Source: Chaetorhynchus papuensis
Taxonomy: Eukaryota; Chordata; Aves; Passeriformes; Rhipiduridae
Reading direction: 5' to 3'
DNA length: 64,000 nucleotides
Assembly (NCBI GenBank): GCA_013396525.1
Contig: VWYX01000008.1
Span: forward strand, 2,671,455 to 2,735,454
The translations under genes were made by a program, and so were the position numbers. Below are positions 25,061-37,604 of the stretch, one piece after another. Position 1 is the first letter of the stretch, and each line of letters begins with the position of its first letter. The notes under the pieces were generated by a model. It saw only the letters and a list, made by a program, of their open reading frames with translations. It made no database searches and had not been told where the DNA came from.

Positions 25061-28000
25061 CATTTAGAGTTTTCCTAGGCCAAAACACGGTTCTGGGTTT
25101 TTTTTTAGTGACTCAAAAAAATTTCATTTTACTATATCTTGGGTTTTTTTTACAAATTGTCTAAGAAAATAACAAATAGAGAAATTTAAAGTTTGAAAAT
25201 ATTTTTAATATCAAAATATCTAATTGAATATTGGGAAAGAAGGGGCACACTTGCCACACTTGGAGAGTGGACATAGGGTAGGGTTTTGAAACTTAAGTGT
25301 ATTGGTATCTTTTAGTATGACTAACAGTGAGAACCCCATCTCTCCAGCATTCAGTTTCATCGATATTTACAGAGGTGAAAGTCAAACAGTGAAGAGGAGG
25401 GAAATAAGGAAGAGAAGGAAACATCAACTCTGGGCTTTTCTCCTTAAGAGCTTCACTCCTAATGTATCCTCTGGCCCTATATAAGACATTCCCACAGCTT
25501 TAGAGAATGGGGTGGCTTCTAGAAACAGGAAAAACCTATAGGGTTGTAGAAGGTGAAACAGGATGTTGTGATGTCCTTGAAATGTCAAATATCCCAGACT
25601 TTGGAAACTGTTCAGAAACCATCTCTAATGGGAAAGTAAACAGAATCTTGATTCCTTTTGCTTAATCCCATGCTCTGAGCAAGGGGAGTCCCAACCCACC
25701 CAACACTGAGGCACTGCACGGTGCTGTGTGAGAGATCCTTTCACGCCACAGTGCCCAAAGTCCTGAGCCCTGCACACACTGAGGACTTGCAGGGTCACTG
25801 CTCTCTGGGCATGGGGTGGGTCCGAGGCAAACGCTTCGTTTTCATGATTTCTCTTGAAAAGTATAAATGAGCAAAGCAGGTTTAGATGGGGGCAATTTGA
25901 ACTTCAATATTGCTCTGCTTCAGAACTGCTTCTTTTCTTTGTTGTCCCTCTCATTCTCCTCTCTCTAACTGGTGCCATTTTTCTCTCAGCCACAGCCTGA
26001 GTATCTCATTTTGACTGTTCCCTGAAGAATGCAATTCTTCCTAAAATAATTCCCTAAAATGCAAACTCTGCTGTCCTGTCCCTGTTCACCTTCCAGACTT
26101 ACTGGTATATTTTTTTTTATTTTTGCTCAAACCTGTACAAATAATTGATGCTCCATCCATGTATTCCTTCAAATCAATCTCAGTGCCCTTCAATCTCTCT
26201 ACTCATGACTGGCACAAATGGCTCCTCTTCATTTACTGCCTTTTTGCTGCTTTTTACTCAAGGACTCTCTGGTCTCTTCTTTTCTCTTACTCACTGTTGT
26301 AATTATATTTTTCTAGTCTATCAATTATGCCACTTTCAATTAATTGTTTGTTTGCTGTACCAACAAACACCAGCTGCTTCTTCCCTGTGCCCTTTATAAA
26401 ATCTATAAAAGCCACTCAGAACAGACACACAGCAATCCCTGAAAACCCCATAAGCCATAAAGTAGGAAGCTTGGAATAGGCAATAATACTTGGAATTTAA
26501 AAATATTCATTGAATTATTCATTATAATGATAGAGTCAGAGGGGCTGTGGGTGGCAAAAGCCAAACAGTTGAGAATAAAGACAGAGACTGATTTATCAGG
26601 GTGTGAATGAGGTAATGAATGTCAGATTTGACCTCCTTTCCCTACCAGTCATGCTGTTAGATAACAGCTCTCTGTAATCTACCTAACTCTGGCCTTTGCT
26701 CTGTTCATTCCTGTCTCCATATTCCCTGCAGTTCGTGAAGGGTGCAGACCCTGGTGATCCATGCACACAAAACCAGGGTTGGAGCTATCTGGGAAACATT
26801 TCTTGTGGCTGGAAGCTGTAGTTTGAAAATGCTTTGTGCAAACATGTGTTGTTCAGGTTGAGTCATGGTGGCCAAAATCCTCCTAAACTCTGTTCTGCAA
26901 GCTTAATTTTTGATCAGATGAAAGTATTGTGGAGAAGGGAGAAACACAAAGACTTGCAAGAGGATTTCACCTACAATTGTAATCCTGTGAAAGGAAGTCT
27001 GGATGGAGACTGGTCCAAGAGTCATTATGTCTAACGGGCTCGGGGTCAAGCCTTTAGATGTTCAGTGTGGTTACACTGGTTCCTTTTCTTAGAGCTTAAA
27101 TTGTTAAAATATTGAATCCTGCTGATCCTCATCTAGGACTCCATTCAGTGTTGAGGGACTTGGACCTCTAGAGACTTAAAATACAGGCAGCACAACTCCC
27201 AAAAGATTGCCACACAAAAAGAACATTCTCTTAAATATGCAAGGACTTTTTTCCTTAGAGAAAGTAACAGTGATAAAATCAATATTAATTTTGCATTGCT
27301 TGACTCTGTTCCCAAGAGAAAAGTTCCAGTGCATTACAGCGTGAAGCCATTTTCATTTTATCATGTTTTAATATCTGTCAGAAAGTTGTAAAAAAACCCA
27401 AAACCCTACATTTCTTTTCTAGTTAGGAAAAGACTTAATAACTCACAGTGACTTAACAGAGACTATTCCACCTAGCTTATTAAATGAAAGCAGATGAGGC
27501 ATTCTAACCATCTCAATATTATCCTGGCTTTACTGCTCTCTAAGAGAATATTCTTAAACAATTCCTAAAAATAGCAGCACAGGAACATTTCTGAACCTGT
27601 GTTTAGAAAGTTCAAACACTTTTCCCCCTGATCCCACAATAAGCTGAGATCTGCCCTGCCCCTCTTCTCCCTCTGACCTCTGCAAAAAGACACTTGGCTA
27701 CCTGGGCCAGAGAGCAGCACTGTTCTCAAGCCATTTAATGAGTGCAGAGCAGCTCTGGTTTGACAGTCCTCCCCTCCTCCCCAGCACTGCTCAATGCAGA
27801 GAAGAGCATCTGCCCTCGTTCTGTCTGCTGGCCACTGACAAACACACCCTGGGGCAGTACAGCATCTGCCCTACACTTCTTCACTGGGTGTCTCACTGGG
27901 AAACAGGGCTGACTCGGCAGGAAACTTTATTATTAGGATTATTATGGCTGGGAGTTACCAAGTCTGGCAAACCCCTAGTAAAATAACACATAAAATAAAA

Positions 28001-31000
28001 TAACACAGGCAGTCCCTGCTGTGCTGCTTCTGTATATATGGTGTTAAATGAAAATGGGTTGTTCTACCCCTTTTAGTTGAATGCCAACCTGCCACAGCAG
28101 ATACTGCAAACACCTGTATTAACTATTTTCTCTTCTGTAAACTGGCAACAGAACTTTGAGGGATGCTGGACAGGCCAGAGATGAATACAGAGCAGCCTGG
28201 AAGTAAAATGGGTTTTTCAAGGTGATTTTTTCAGAGATCACTGGTTCCATTTCACTCCCACGCCCTGCCTTACTGCAATGAAGTTACTCAAGACACTCAG
28301 GGCCAAGAGATGTTATTTTATTCAAAGAAAAAAGTATCTATAGTTCTCCTCCTGCAACATTCTCCCCAGTCTCAGGTACAGCTGCTAAAAATAAACTCTG
28401 CGAAGCAAATATCAGGGTTTGAAAGAGAAATTACAAGAAAGGGAATGAAAGGACTGGAGCCTTTGGTGGTTACTTGCTCCCCGAGTGATTTGCATTTGTT
28501 TTCAGTGTTGAGAACAGTCAGTAAAATCCAGTAAAGTCACCAAATACATTGTAACCCCTGTGTCTAGTTTCCATGGAGAATACTAACGTTTGACTTTGGG
28601 GTTTTTTCAGCTTCCTAGTACTAGATGTTTTCATCACTGTCTTCTCTTTTTGAGGCTGGATTTTTTTTGTTTTTCTAGATGACCTTTAATTTCCAAGCAA
28701 TTCCCCGAATAACAGTCATAATTATTGCAAAATCTTGGTTTCTCATTTGACAGGTAGTACAAAACAAAGCTGGACACGTGCAGATCAGCACATTGACCAG
28801 CACACTGAACACTGTTGAAACTTTAATCTCAGCAACTCTCAAAAGCTTTAGTTAATACACAGTTGCTACGTGACCCCACAGTTTTCAGACTCCCTGCAGC
28901 AAATCCACAGCCTATAGACAAGGACACACATCTGTTAAACAAAATACAGCCACGTACTTTCACACCTAAAATGTGCCTGCAAATGTCCAATTTAAAGGGG
29001 ATTTAGAAGAGATGGAAACATGTCTTTTAGGATAAAAATCTAGTTTGGCTGAAAGGGAATAAAGAACAAAATTTCCCTTGGGCAAGGTAGTCTGTAATGT
29101 GTCAGCATCTTGCAGTTTGCATGGTTATGGTCCAGTTCTGGATGCTTTGGGGAGAAGGATTGATCCTGCTGCTCTGGCTGCTCTAACCTCAGGGTAGGGA
29201 GGAAGGGAAGGAATTATTGGCAGCACTGCGGGGAGAACAGAAACCCTCCAGCTCTTGCTGCTGGGCACCTTGAAGGGAGTGGGATGAGAAGGATTCTCTG
29301 TCCCTTGTGTTCTCCAGGAACAGCCTCCTTACATTCTCCAGATCACTGCAGACTTTTCACGTGTGAAAGTGGGGCAGCCTTTTTTACTTCCCTATCTGTC
29401 AAGGTCTGTTGTGGCGGCTGAAACAGAAAGCTTTTCCCTTTCAGCTGCATGGAGGAATCCCCAGGGAGTCTGCTCATCCTCCCTGCCTCAGCCCTGGGCT
29501 CTGTCTGGCACTCAGAAGGGGCTTTCACTGTCCAAGGTCACTGCTGTGGTGTCTCCTCACTCACAGCTAACCAGGATCTTACTTAAAGGGATAATATTCA
29601 TGTTTCTAATCCCAGAGGCTCCTAGCATCCAGAAGAATACTCTCTGCAGGAAGGGCTCTGACTCCAGCAGGGTACAGCCCTGGAGATTCCACCCCAGCTG
29701 TGCCAGGGACCTCTGTGCCTGTTGGTGCTGGGTGCCAGGGAACACCACAGCAAAGAGCACCTACACATCAGAGGTGTTTGATCCAGGCAGGCAAAACACA
29801 CTCAGCAAGGGAGAGGGAGGGGACACCAGGATGTAAACACTGTCATTCTGTCTCCTCTCTCTTACTCTGTTCTAGCCTGATCATCTTTCAGGATGTTGCA
29901 TTATAAAAGCAAATACCTGGAAGCTCAGCATGAAACACATCTCCTTTCTGGTGTACGTGATCATTAGCACAGCCCCAGAGTTTGCTGCTGAAATAGAAAT
30001 TTTCTCTCATAGACCTCCTGGTCTGTTTTACACGCTTCTGGTTTTTTTTCCTAAAGAACCATACCCTCCCGTTTTAGGTTTTAATTGCCCCTCACAGGAA
30101 CACCACTGTTTTCTGCTCCAAACATGATCTTTCTGCACTCAGGTTTTTACCTCCCTTAAATTTCACATATGTTCCACTGAGAACTGTGAAGAAAAACTTA
30201 CTGAACTACTCTTAGTCTTCATATAGAGATTTAAAAAAAATAAAAAAGGAATGCACCAAAAAGAACAACTTTGAATTGTCTGAATTCGCCACAACACCAA
30301 AAAGTCATTTTTAGGAAAGTCTGTCATTCAAGGTCCAGCTGAGTTCACACACTGCAGTTCACAGAACCAGCATCATTAAGGGAAAGAATTCCTGCTCTGC
30401 TCCTGCTCTAGTGTGAGCTGGCACATTGCCATCCCCATGAGCTCCCAAGGGACAGGTTGCAAGCACTCACCCTGGGTGGTTTATTAGACTTCTGATCAGA
30501 AAGAGAATATTTCAGTGAAAAATAATTTGCAGCTATTTGGTGTTGGATTTTTTTGATCATTGGAACAGCTTCTCTGCTTGTAGCTTACACACGATAATAT
30601 GCTGTTTCTGATTCATGTTGTAATTCTTATCAAGTGCTGACATTGAATTTGAACCCCATTAGGTGACCCCCCCCCAAAATACTACATTAAGATTTGTCTT
30701 CTAGTTTTTACAGTTTCTGTTTGACTTAAATTTCAGGGTGTTCATTTGTAATGCATAAATCTCTCTATGTGATTAGTTTAGGTTCACCAAGAATTGCAAT
30801 TTAGGAGGGCACAAACAAATACAGAGAGGGAATTTTAAAAATACTTTTTTCTCTTCTAAAATGTTGGGTGGTTTTGCTTTCTGTCTTTTTTTTATTATTA
30901 TGTGATTGAGTCATGATTTTTTTAAATCTCCAAATTCAAGAGGAAATTCAGGTTAGCTCTTCGAAAATGCGTGACAAGATTGAAAACAACTGCTCACTGA

Positions 31001-32473
31001 AGCTCACTTTGCTGCCAAAATGCTGTCTTATGATAAATGTATCGTCTTCTAAAACCATTAATCTGACTTATATAAAAATACTCAGTGCCACTTCTTTACA
31101 GTCTCAAAAACTAACTTCACTGTTTTTTGCAGGGAGAGCACTAAGGAATCTATAAGGAAGCCATAAAAATAAGGCAATCAAGCCCAAATTTCTTAAAGTT
31201 AGAAAAAGGACAAAATTGCTTTCAAGAGTTGAAAGCTTCTGAGGTAATGGAGGGATTGCAGCAAAAAATGCTCAAAGAGCAAAAAGGCAAAGGACTAGAG
31301 AATAAAGGCTTCTTTGACAGCCCTACTTAACTTCCCAATCTCCTTGAGGGCTGTCACTTGTGCGGAGCCAAGAGACAGATTGGTACCAGTTCCTGACACA
31401 GGACAGAGCAGAGGTGTGGTGTCCCAGAAAACTCAATTTACAATTTTTTGCTGTTGCTGAGAGAGGTGGGATAACACCCCATAGTTGTGTCCCCACACAT
31501 CCAAAGATTACCTCAGCCAAAGTGGAAATGTCCTATGTGAAGAGGGCACGCTGAACAGCTTGTCACCCCCTCTAACATCTCCCAGATTTTGTCAGCATGG
31601 GAATGCACACACTCCAGCACTGCTGTTTAGTGTCCCCCATCCAAGCAGAAAGATTTGCTGCAACTTCCCTCCCTCGCATTTCCACTCCATGTGAAGTCAG
31701 CAGCAAGTTCCTGGCACGCATCCCCCTTCCCCAAGTAGACAGCAACTTCCTCCAGTGAAGTGAGCACGCTGCTCCCTTGTGCACTGTTACAATGCAAGAC
31801 AGTCTTATTCACCCTCCATCCTTTTCCTAAAAAACCTCTTAACGAAGTTCTAGCAAGATCCCATTTCCCTTTTGTGTCTTGAGGAGTGACATGTCCTTCT
31901 TTCCTCTGAGGTTATTTATGGTGAAAACAATGACTCCCGCTTTCCTCTGAGTTCCCTCAGTAAGATCCTTCCTGGGATCCTGAAAGAGATTTTGCAGCCA
32001 TCATCCTTCCCTGGGGTACAGCAGGATCCTAGAAAATTCTTGCAGGTGCCTCTGTGGGATCCAGCACTGAGATTTCTCAGTTTAATAAATTCATGCTTAA
32101 CACTAGGGACATAATAAGTAACCATTCTGCCTTTCCAAGGACATTACAAGTAAGGAGTAAATCACAGTATCGAGGAAAGAGGATTGAACTAATATATTTT
32201 ACTTCATATTTGCTGTGGAAATTTCCTACCTCAGAACTGCTAAAGACAGCAACTCACTAAACCACAGGCTCAGTCATGCATGTAATTCTGAAGTGTGGTG
32301 GGATTTGATCTTCTCAGTCCATGTGAGGTCGTTAAAAAACACCCCCAGAAAAACCCATCATCGGCACCCTGGAACAGGTCCTACACAGCATATTGCCTCT
32401 CATGTGTAGAAGCAATCCTTCCCATCTAACACGTGCTTTGAGGCACATCTGAGGTACAGCTTACTGTTTCATA
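25061..32473. other. Single-copy non-coding stretch
   Basis: No gene was recognised. The part from 29140 to 29840 is richer in G and C and open for 157 codons on the plus strand (29363-29836), without any recognisable domain. A purine/AT simple stretch AAAATAACACATAAAATAAA lies near 27980-28000. The part 30640-31160 is AT-rich. Confidence 0.55.
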
Positions 32474-32752
32474 TAATCATAGAATTATTAAGGTTGGAAA
32501 AGACCCCTAAGATCATTGAGTCCAAAATAACACCACCACATTACCATTAGACCCTGTCTCCAAGGGCCACATCCACACGTTTTTTGAACACTTCCAAAGA
32601 TGGTGATTCCACCACTTTGCCTGTTCCTATGTCCAACAACTCTTTCACTGAAGAAATTTTTCTTAATATCCAATTTAAATCTCCCCTGTTGAAACTTGAG
32701 ACCATTTTCCCTTGTTCTGTTAGTTGTTACCTGAAAGAAGAGGCCAACCACA
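32474..32752 (-). mobile_element. CR1 LINE 3'-end fragment
   Basis: The plus strand reads ATCATAGAATTATTAAGGTT, AAAAGACCCCTAAGATCATT, GTGATTCCACCACTTTGCCT, TTTCTTAATATCCAATTTAA and CCCTTGTTCTGTTAGTTGTT. This is the complement of the CR1 3' untranslated region in the normal order, with one octamer (CATAGAAT) left at the 3' terminus. The copy is 5'-truncated to about 280 bases with no coding part left apart from the last few codons. The minus-strand open frame across it is a remnant. Confidence 0.92.
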
Positions 32753-33708
32753 CTTACTCATGCTGCACCTCAAGGCACGCGACCATGAACTGCATCTGCC
32801 ACGTAAAACATTGGTGTCTGCTCTGAATCAGACAGTCTCCTGTACATCAGTGCCAACAGGGGATTGTTCATTTCATCCTCTGATTTCACCATCACTGATA
32901 ACAAGTCTCAGAAAACCATGTGTGATTTAGACAGTCAGCCAGTCCTAGAAACTGTTGGTCTTCAACCCTTGCAGCTATTGAGCCTTTTGTAACAGCTCGA
33001 GCTGTAATTATGTGTACAATGCTTTTGCATTTTTTATGGTATGTTGGTGCTGGTTTTTCACGTCCTCATTAATTTGCCAATGAAACATGGCATGTAGAAT
33101 TCATGTGTTTTCCTAGGGACAAACTGGTTAGAAGATAGTGTCAGGAAACTACAGATTAAAATGTTTCCCACTCAAAAAGCCTAAGAATTTAATGTAAAGA
33201 GACTATATAATCTCTTGTCCTCAGAGGTACTGCTGACAAAACATGTTTGATTTTATTTGTGCTGAAGCTAGTTAAAGGAGAAATGTTTGATACTGCAGAA
33301 TCTCATGATTAAGGGAAATATGCATATTTGAAAAGGAAACTTGACTCCTGTAAGTTCAGGTTGTTAGAGTAGGCCTTCAACAACAGAATAGCAAATTGGT
33401 CATTTCTTCAGGTACATAATCATCTGCCAGTACATGTGGTTTTTTTAAAAAAAGGGGTTTTTTCATTTTCTTTTTTTTAAATTTCCACCTCCATCTGCTC
33501 TTCATTAGAATGGCACACCTTCAATTTAAGGACTTCAAGGCACCGAATGAAAGCTGCCTTATTTGCAATGTCCACGGAGGGATGCAATAAGCATGGCAGT
33601 AGCAGTCAAAGCCGACTAGGTCTGGTATTTATAGTAGCTCGTTGTTGTTAGTCTTACCTAAAAGTTTATCTTTTCTTTTTTATCAAATTACAAAGTCTAA
33701 TTCTTTCT

Positions 33709-33981
33709 TCAAAAACAATTGGTCAATGAGAACTTTTCTTCTTTTCCCAACACAGTGGTACTTCTGGTGAAGAAATCTTGCTTTGTGGTGATCTTTCCCC
33801 AACACAATATATATGATGTGACTCTGCATTCAATCTGCTGCCATTGATTCTCCTTAGATATTTCCCAGCAGTCCCGTGCCAGACCCCAAAATGGCTCAGG
33901 GCTGGAGTTAATATTCTCCCACTTCTTTGACAAAGAGCAGACACAAGTCATTGAACGAATATTCCAAAACAGTTGGTCTAA
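33709..33981 (-). other. Candidate minus-strand exon, unconfirmed
   Basis: A strong acceptor-like pyrimidine tract ending TTTGTTTCCTCAG lies just above 33981. It is followed by an open frame of about 90 codons starting LDQLFWNIRSMTCVCSL. Tryptophan and cysteine are frequent (five W and five C in the first 65 residues). I do not recognise a family. No good donor site was found, so the lower boundary is only the stop codon. It may be chance. Confidence 0.13.
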
Positions 33982-35231
33982 CTGAGGAAACAAAACAACC
34001 CATTCCTCATCCCCAGAGTCAAGTATTTTTCCCAAGAGGGTTTTAACTTGGTCTTTGAAAATATAACAAGAGATTTTTCAGTTTTAGTTTTTCCAGGACA
34101 AGGATATTCACTCCAACAAAAATAGATAATGAACTAGAATGCTGTCAACCTCGTTAAGAAGTCAACAATCCCATGAAAATGTATGGCTTACTCAGCTCAT
34201 GGTTAAAGCCAAGTGGAGCTCGTGGCTCCATAACTAAGAGCTCTGGGCGAAAGCAGGAACCACCTTGCCAGGAGTGTTGTAAATGATAAGAAAAGTTCCC
34301 CAGAGGAGGCTGCAGCACATTTTCTGGTCACAGGAGTGCTTACAGTTCAGATGCGTCAATTTATGCTGCCCTGTGACTAATTGCATTATACACACCTTGG
34401 GGGGACAGCCAGAAGCCCCACAGCCTGACATCTCTCTAGTAAATCACGCTAATCAAAACTGAAATGCTCTTTTCTTTCTGTTTCTTTTCTTAAATGTTCT
34501 TTTTTGACGTAAGAACAAATACCAAGAGAGAGAACGGAAGAAGAAATGGTCTTGAGTCACACACCCAGCCAGTTTACAGCAGCACAGGGCTGCTGCACAC
34601 AGGGGAGAAAAAGCCAGTTTTCATGGGCAGAAGAAGCAGGTTCTCCAAGGTCACACAAGTCAGGTGATGTTTCAGTACTGCCAAAAAGCTAATGGCTTTT
34701 AGATCAAAGTTCACACTCAAAGAGGAGGTTTGGGATGGCCATTCTGGGACTCTCCCCATTGCAACTGATCGACTCATTGAGGTTTTAGTCTCTCCACCTT
34801 TACAAAATACTCCAGTTCTGGAAAAGGTTCAGAAAGACAATGAACAAAAATGCAAAAGAGGAAAAAGGTAGCTTCTCTTTTTTTCTCAGGCTATTATTTA
34901 CTTAGCCATTTTCAGCACTGTCTCAGGGCTATGGGAATACGTGGGGTTCTGTACGTTGATGATGTTTTTGGGTTTTATCCTAGAAGCCTCTTCTTTGCTG
35001 AAAATAAGCCAGTGGGCCTCTTTTATTCAGCACTTAGTAAGGATGATCCTCAATTCCAACCATCTCTTTCTGCCCCTGGTACTGTGTTCTTTCACCCTGT
35101 GGCAGGCAAAGTTTTGGCTGTCCCCCTGCCAAGGAGGAAGGCAGAGGACAAAGAGAGAAACACAAGGGCCTCACAGACTACATGTTCACTGTCTCCCCCA
35201 AGCAAAAGTAGAGCAGGACACCTCCCAGAGC

Positions 35232-35246
35232 CAGCAGCAGCAGCAG
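35232..35246 (+). repeat. Short CAG trinucleotide repeat
   Basis: Five CAG units in a row. It is too short to be a typical expanding microsatellite. No gene context is evident. Confidence 0.6.
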
Positions 35247-36490
35247 TGTCTAATTATTTCAGCTGATTCAGAGCCTCATGCCTCTGACCCTATCTTGCAG
35301 AGAGTGTGAATGCTCCAGGTAAGACAGGAAAAAAGCTGATGTGTTATTATAGTGAAAACTAGTAGCCAGCTTTGGTGTAAAGAAAAATTGGCAACTTTCT
35401 GCTTGTGAGCTGTCTCCCAGATGTCCTCATCCTTTTTTCCATGTCTGTGGTCTTTTTCCCCCATGGGTAAAAACGACATTATTTCTTTGCACTAAACATT
35501 AATGATTCATGTCTGTAAGGGCTGAACTGGAAAATTTCCTGGATTATACACCTGTCTCCTCTAGAAGTACTAAATGTACCAGCAGTGGGTGGACTTACTC
35601 AGGCTCCTATTAAGCAACATCTGTGGGTGGTTTTTCAGTCCAGTTTTTCACATGTGACTTATTCTACACTTAGAACAACTATGTCAATGGAAAGAGTAGG
35701 CTTCAAGCCTGCTACTGAACAGAAGGATTATAATAATTACTGTTACTATTAAATATCTTTGAAATGCCAGTGGATAGGCTTAGAGCCCCACATGTCAGCT
35801 GAATAAATAAGAGCTTGCTACTCACAGGATGACAGGTCAAACACTGCAAAGTGTTCTAGGGCAGTCATTCATGGACAGGAAATGCCTACTGAGATATCAT
35901 CCATAATCACATAAACCACCTCCTCATTCTTTTGTGGATTTCCACCTCTCTACAGGAGACTGGGAGCTGCAACTTGTGCACATCACACAAGGAACTAGGA
36001 AAGTCAGGTTGTAGAGCTGGCAGGTGGACTCTCCCCCATAACAGGGTACAAAACATCTTTGCATTTTTTCATACCAATAGAATGCACAAATTAAAAGAGT
36101 CCAGGGTTAATTTGTCCCCAAGAGAAACAGGTTGAGGGGACATAAGGCAGTACTCAATGCCTTGACAAAAGATAACAGGTTGGCAGCCCAACCCTCTTAG
36201 TGCTGAGCTGTTGGTTTCACTCTGGCTGCTGATTCAAACACGCTGGCAGAGAAGGGACAGGCAGATGGGCATGGTAACCTCTTACACCTTTGCACTTGGG
36301 GTGCACAAAGTGCAGCTGACCAGTGCCATTGTACCAACTCAAACAAAACACACACTCTTCTCTAAAGGGAAATGAGAACAAACTGTGATCAGCAACTACT
36401 TTAGGATGAAATTCAGGAAGATGTGCAGTTATCAGGCAAAAACAAAGTCACTGACAGTAGACTCAGTATACAGATTTAAAATTTCACTGC

Positions 36491-36630
36491 ATTTTAATAA
36501 TTAGATGTTTCTACTAGTTAATCAATGAATCTAATTATAGGGGTATAGATTATGTATATGTAATTCATTATTAATCAGTTAATTTTCCATTAACTTGTTT
36601 TAGTTACTTCCTCTTTAATTAATAGATTTT
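36491..36630. promoter_or_regulatory. AT-rich homeodomain-motif cluster
   Basis: Contains TAATAATTAG, CTAATTATAG, TAATCAG and the palindrome TTAATTAA (36615-36622) within 140 bases. Such clusters occur in conserved enhancers and also by chance in AT-rich DNA. The call is tentative. Confidence 0.18.
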
Positions 36631-37403
36631 TACTTTGTTTACGTATGACAGTAGTGGACTCCACAACCCAGGAGATCACTTCTTATCTCCATTCTCCAGT
36701 CTCATTTTTCCTGCCCTGCTTTCCATAGACTTGACATTAAATTTGATTTCTTTCCCTCCTGTTCACCAACTCCTCTTCTACTGTAGCCAGCAGCCAAGGG
36801 TTTCATACCACAAGCAGTGGGAGAGTCCTCCTTCAACCACAGGAATATGACAGGTGGAGCAGCAGCAGGGAGCAAATGCATTGGCTCAAGCAGAAGGGTG
36901 AGGGGCTTCCCATGTTACCCAGGAGCACAGAGCATGGACCAGGTGGCTGCCAGTGGCTGGGATTGTCTCTGGGTTTGGGATTTCTGTCCTCACCTCTCTT
37001 GCCCTCTCCCAACTAGGGCTGCATGGGAGGATGATCCCCTTCCCTGCTGGAGCATCAAAAAGCTCCCTTGGGTAGGCCCAGAACAGGACCACAGGCAAAG
37101 GGCTCACACCAGGAACCACCAGGCAGCAGCGCTGGGGCCTTTGGGGGGTGTGATGGACAAGAAGGGGAGGGAAACAGGGAGGCAGTGCTGTAAGAATCTC
37201 ATTTCCCCTGCAAGCCAGGGAGATGCTGGGTGGTGATGACACACCTGTCTGGATTAGTGTGCAGGTAGTCAGGGTCAGCTTCAGAGCAGAAGCAGAAGTG
37301 CTCTTTAGAGGTGTACTCAGAAATGCTAATTCTCCCTCTCAGATCTCTTGCACATGAAGCATATGAAGCCCAGAGTCAACAACTCACAAAAAGCTCTTCT
37401 TAC

Positions 37404-37604
37404 CTCTTTGTTCTCTTTTATTTCCTCTAGTAAAGGTCCTCTGGTTCCCACGTTGCTCAGGGTTGATGCCATGTTAACTGATTTCCTTCTGCTCTGCTCA
37501 CCAGCCAAAGTGCTTAGCTGCTGCTCAGGAGGCAGATTTAGGTTTGGAAACATTTCTTTGTTATGCTCACTTATTTTCTGCTTTTTCAAAACAAAGCACT
37601 CCAT
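37404..37604 (-). other. Candidate minus-strand first coding exon, unconfirmed
   Basis: An ATG at 37604 opens a frame of 67 codons that ends exactly on a codon boundary at a near-perfect donor, GAG then GTAAGA. The inferred peptide starts MECFVLKKQK, is hydrophilic, and ends GPLLEEIKENKE. That ending loosely recalls the helix of actin-binding WH2 motifs, but no LKKT-type tail follows, so I do not claim one. Upstream of the ATG there is no pyrimidine-rich acceptor. If real it would be a first coding exon with phase 0. I found no partner exon downstream on the minus strand. The plus strand is also open for 88 codons here, which weakens the case. Confidence 0.17.

Noticed and set aside
29363..29836. 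157-codon plus-strand frame in GC-richer DNA
   Set aside because: Low stop density follows from the base composition. No domain, no codon bias and no convincing splice signals were seen.
36817..37242. Frames of 139 and 118 codons on opposite strands
   Set aside because: They overlap each other in a GC-rich patch and show no family resemblance.
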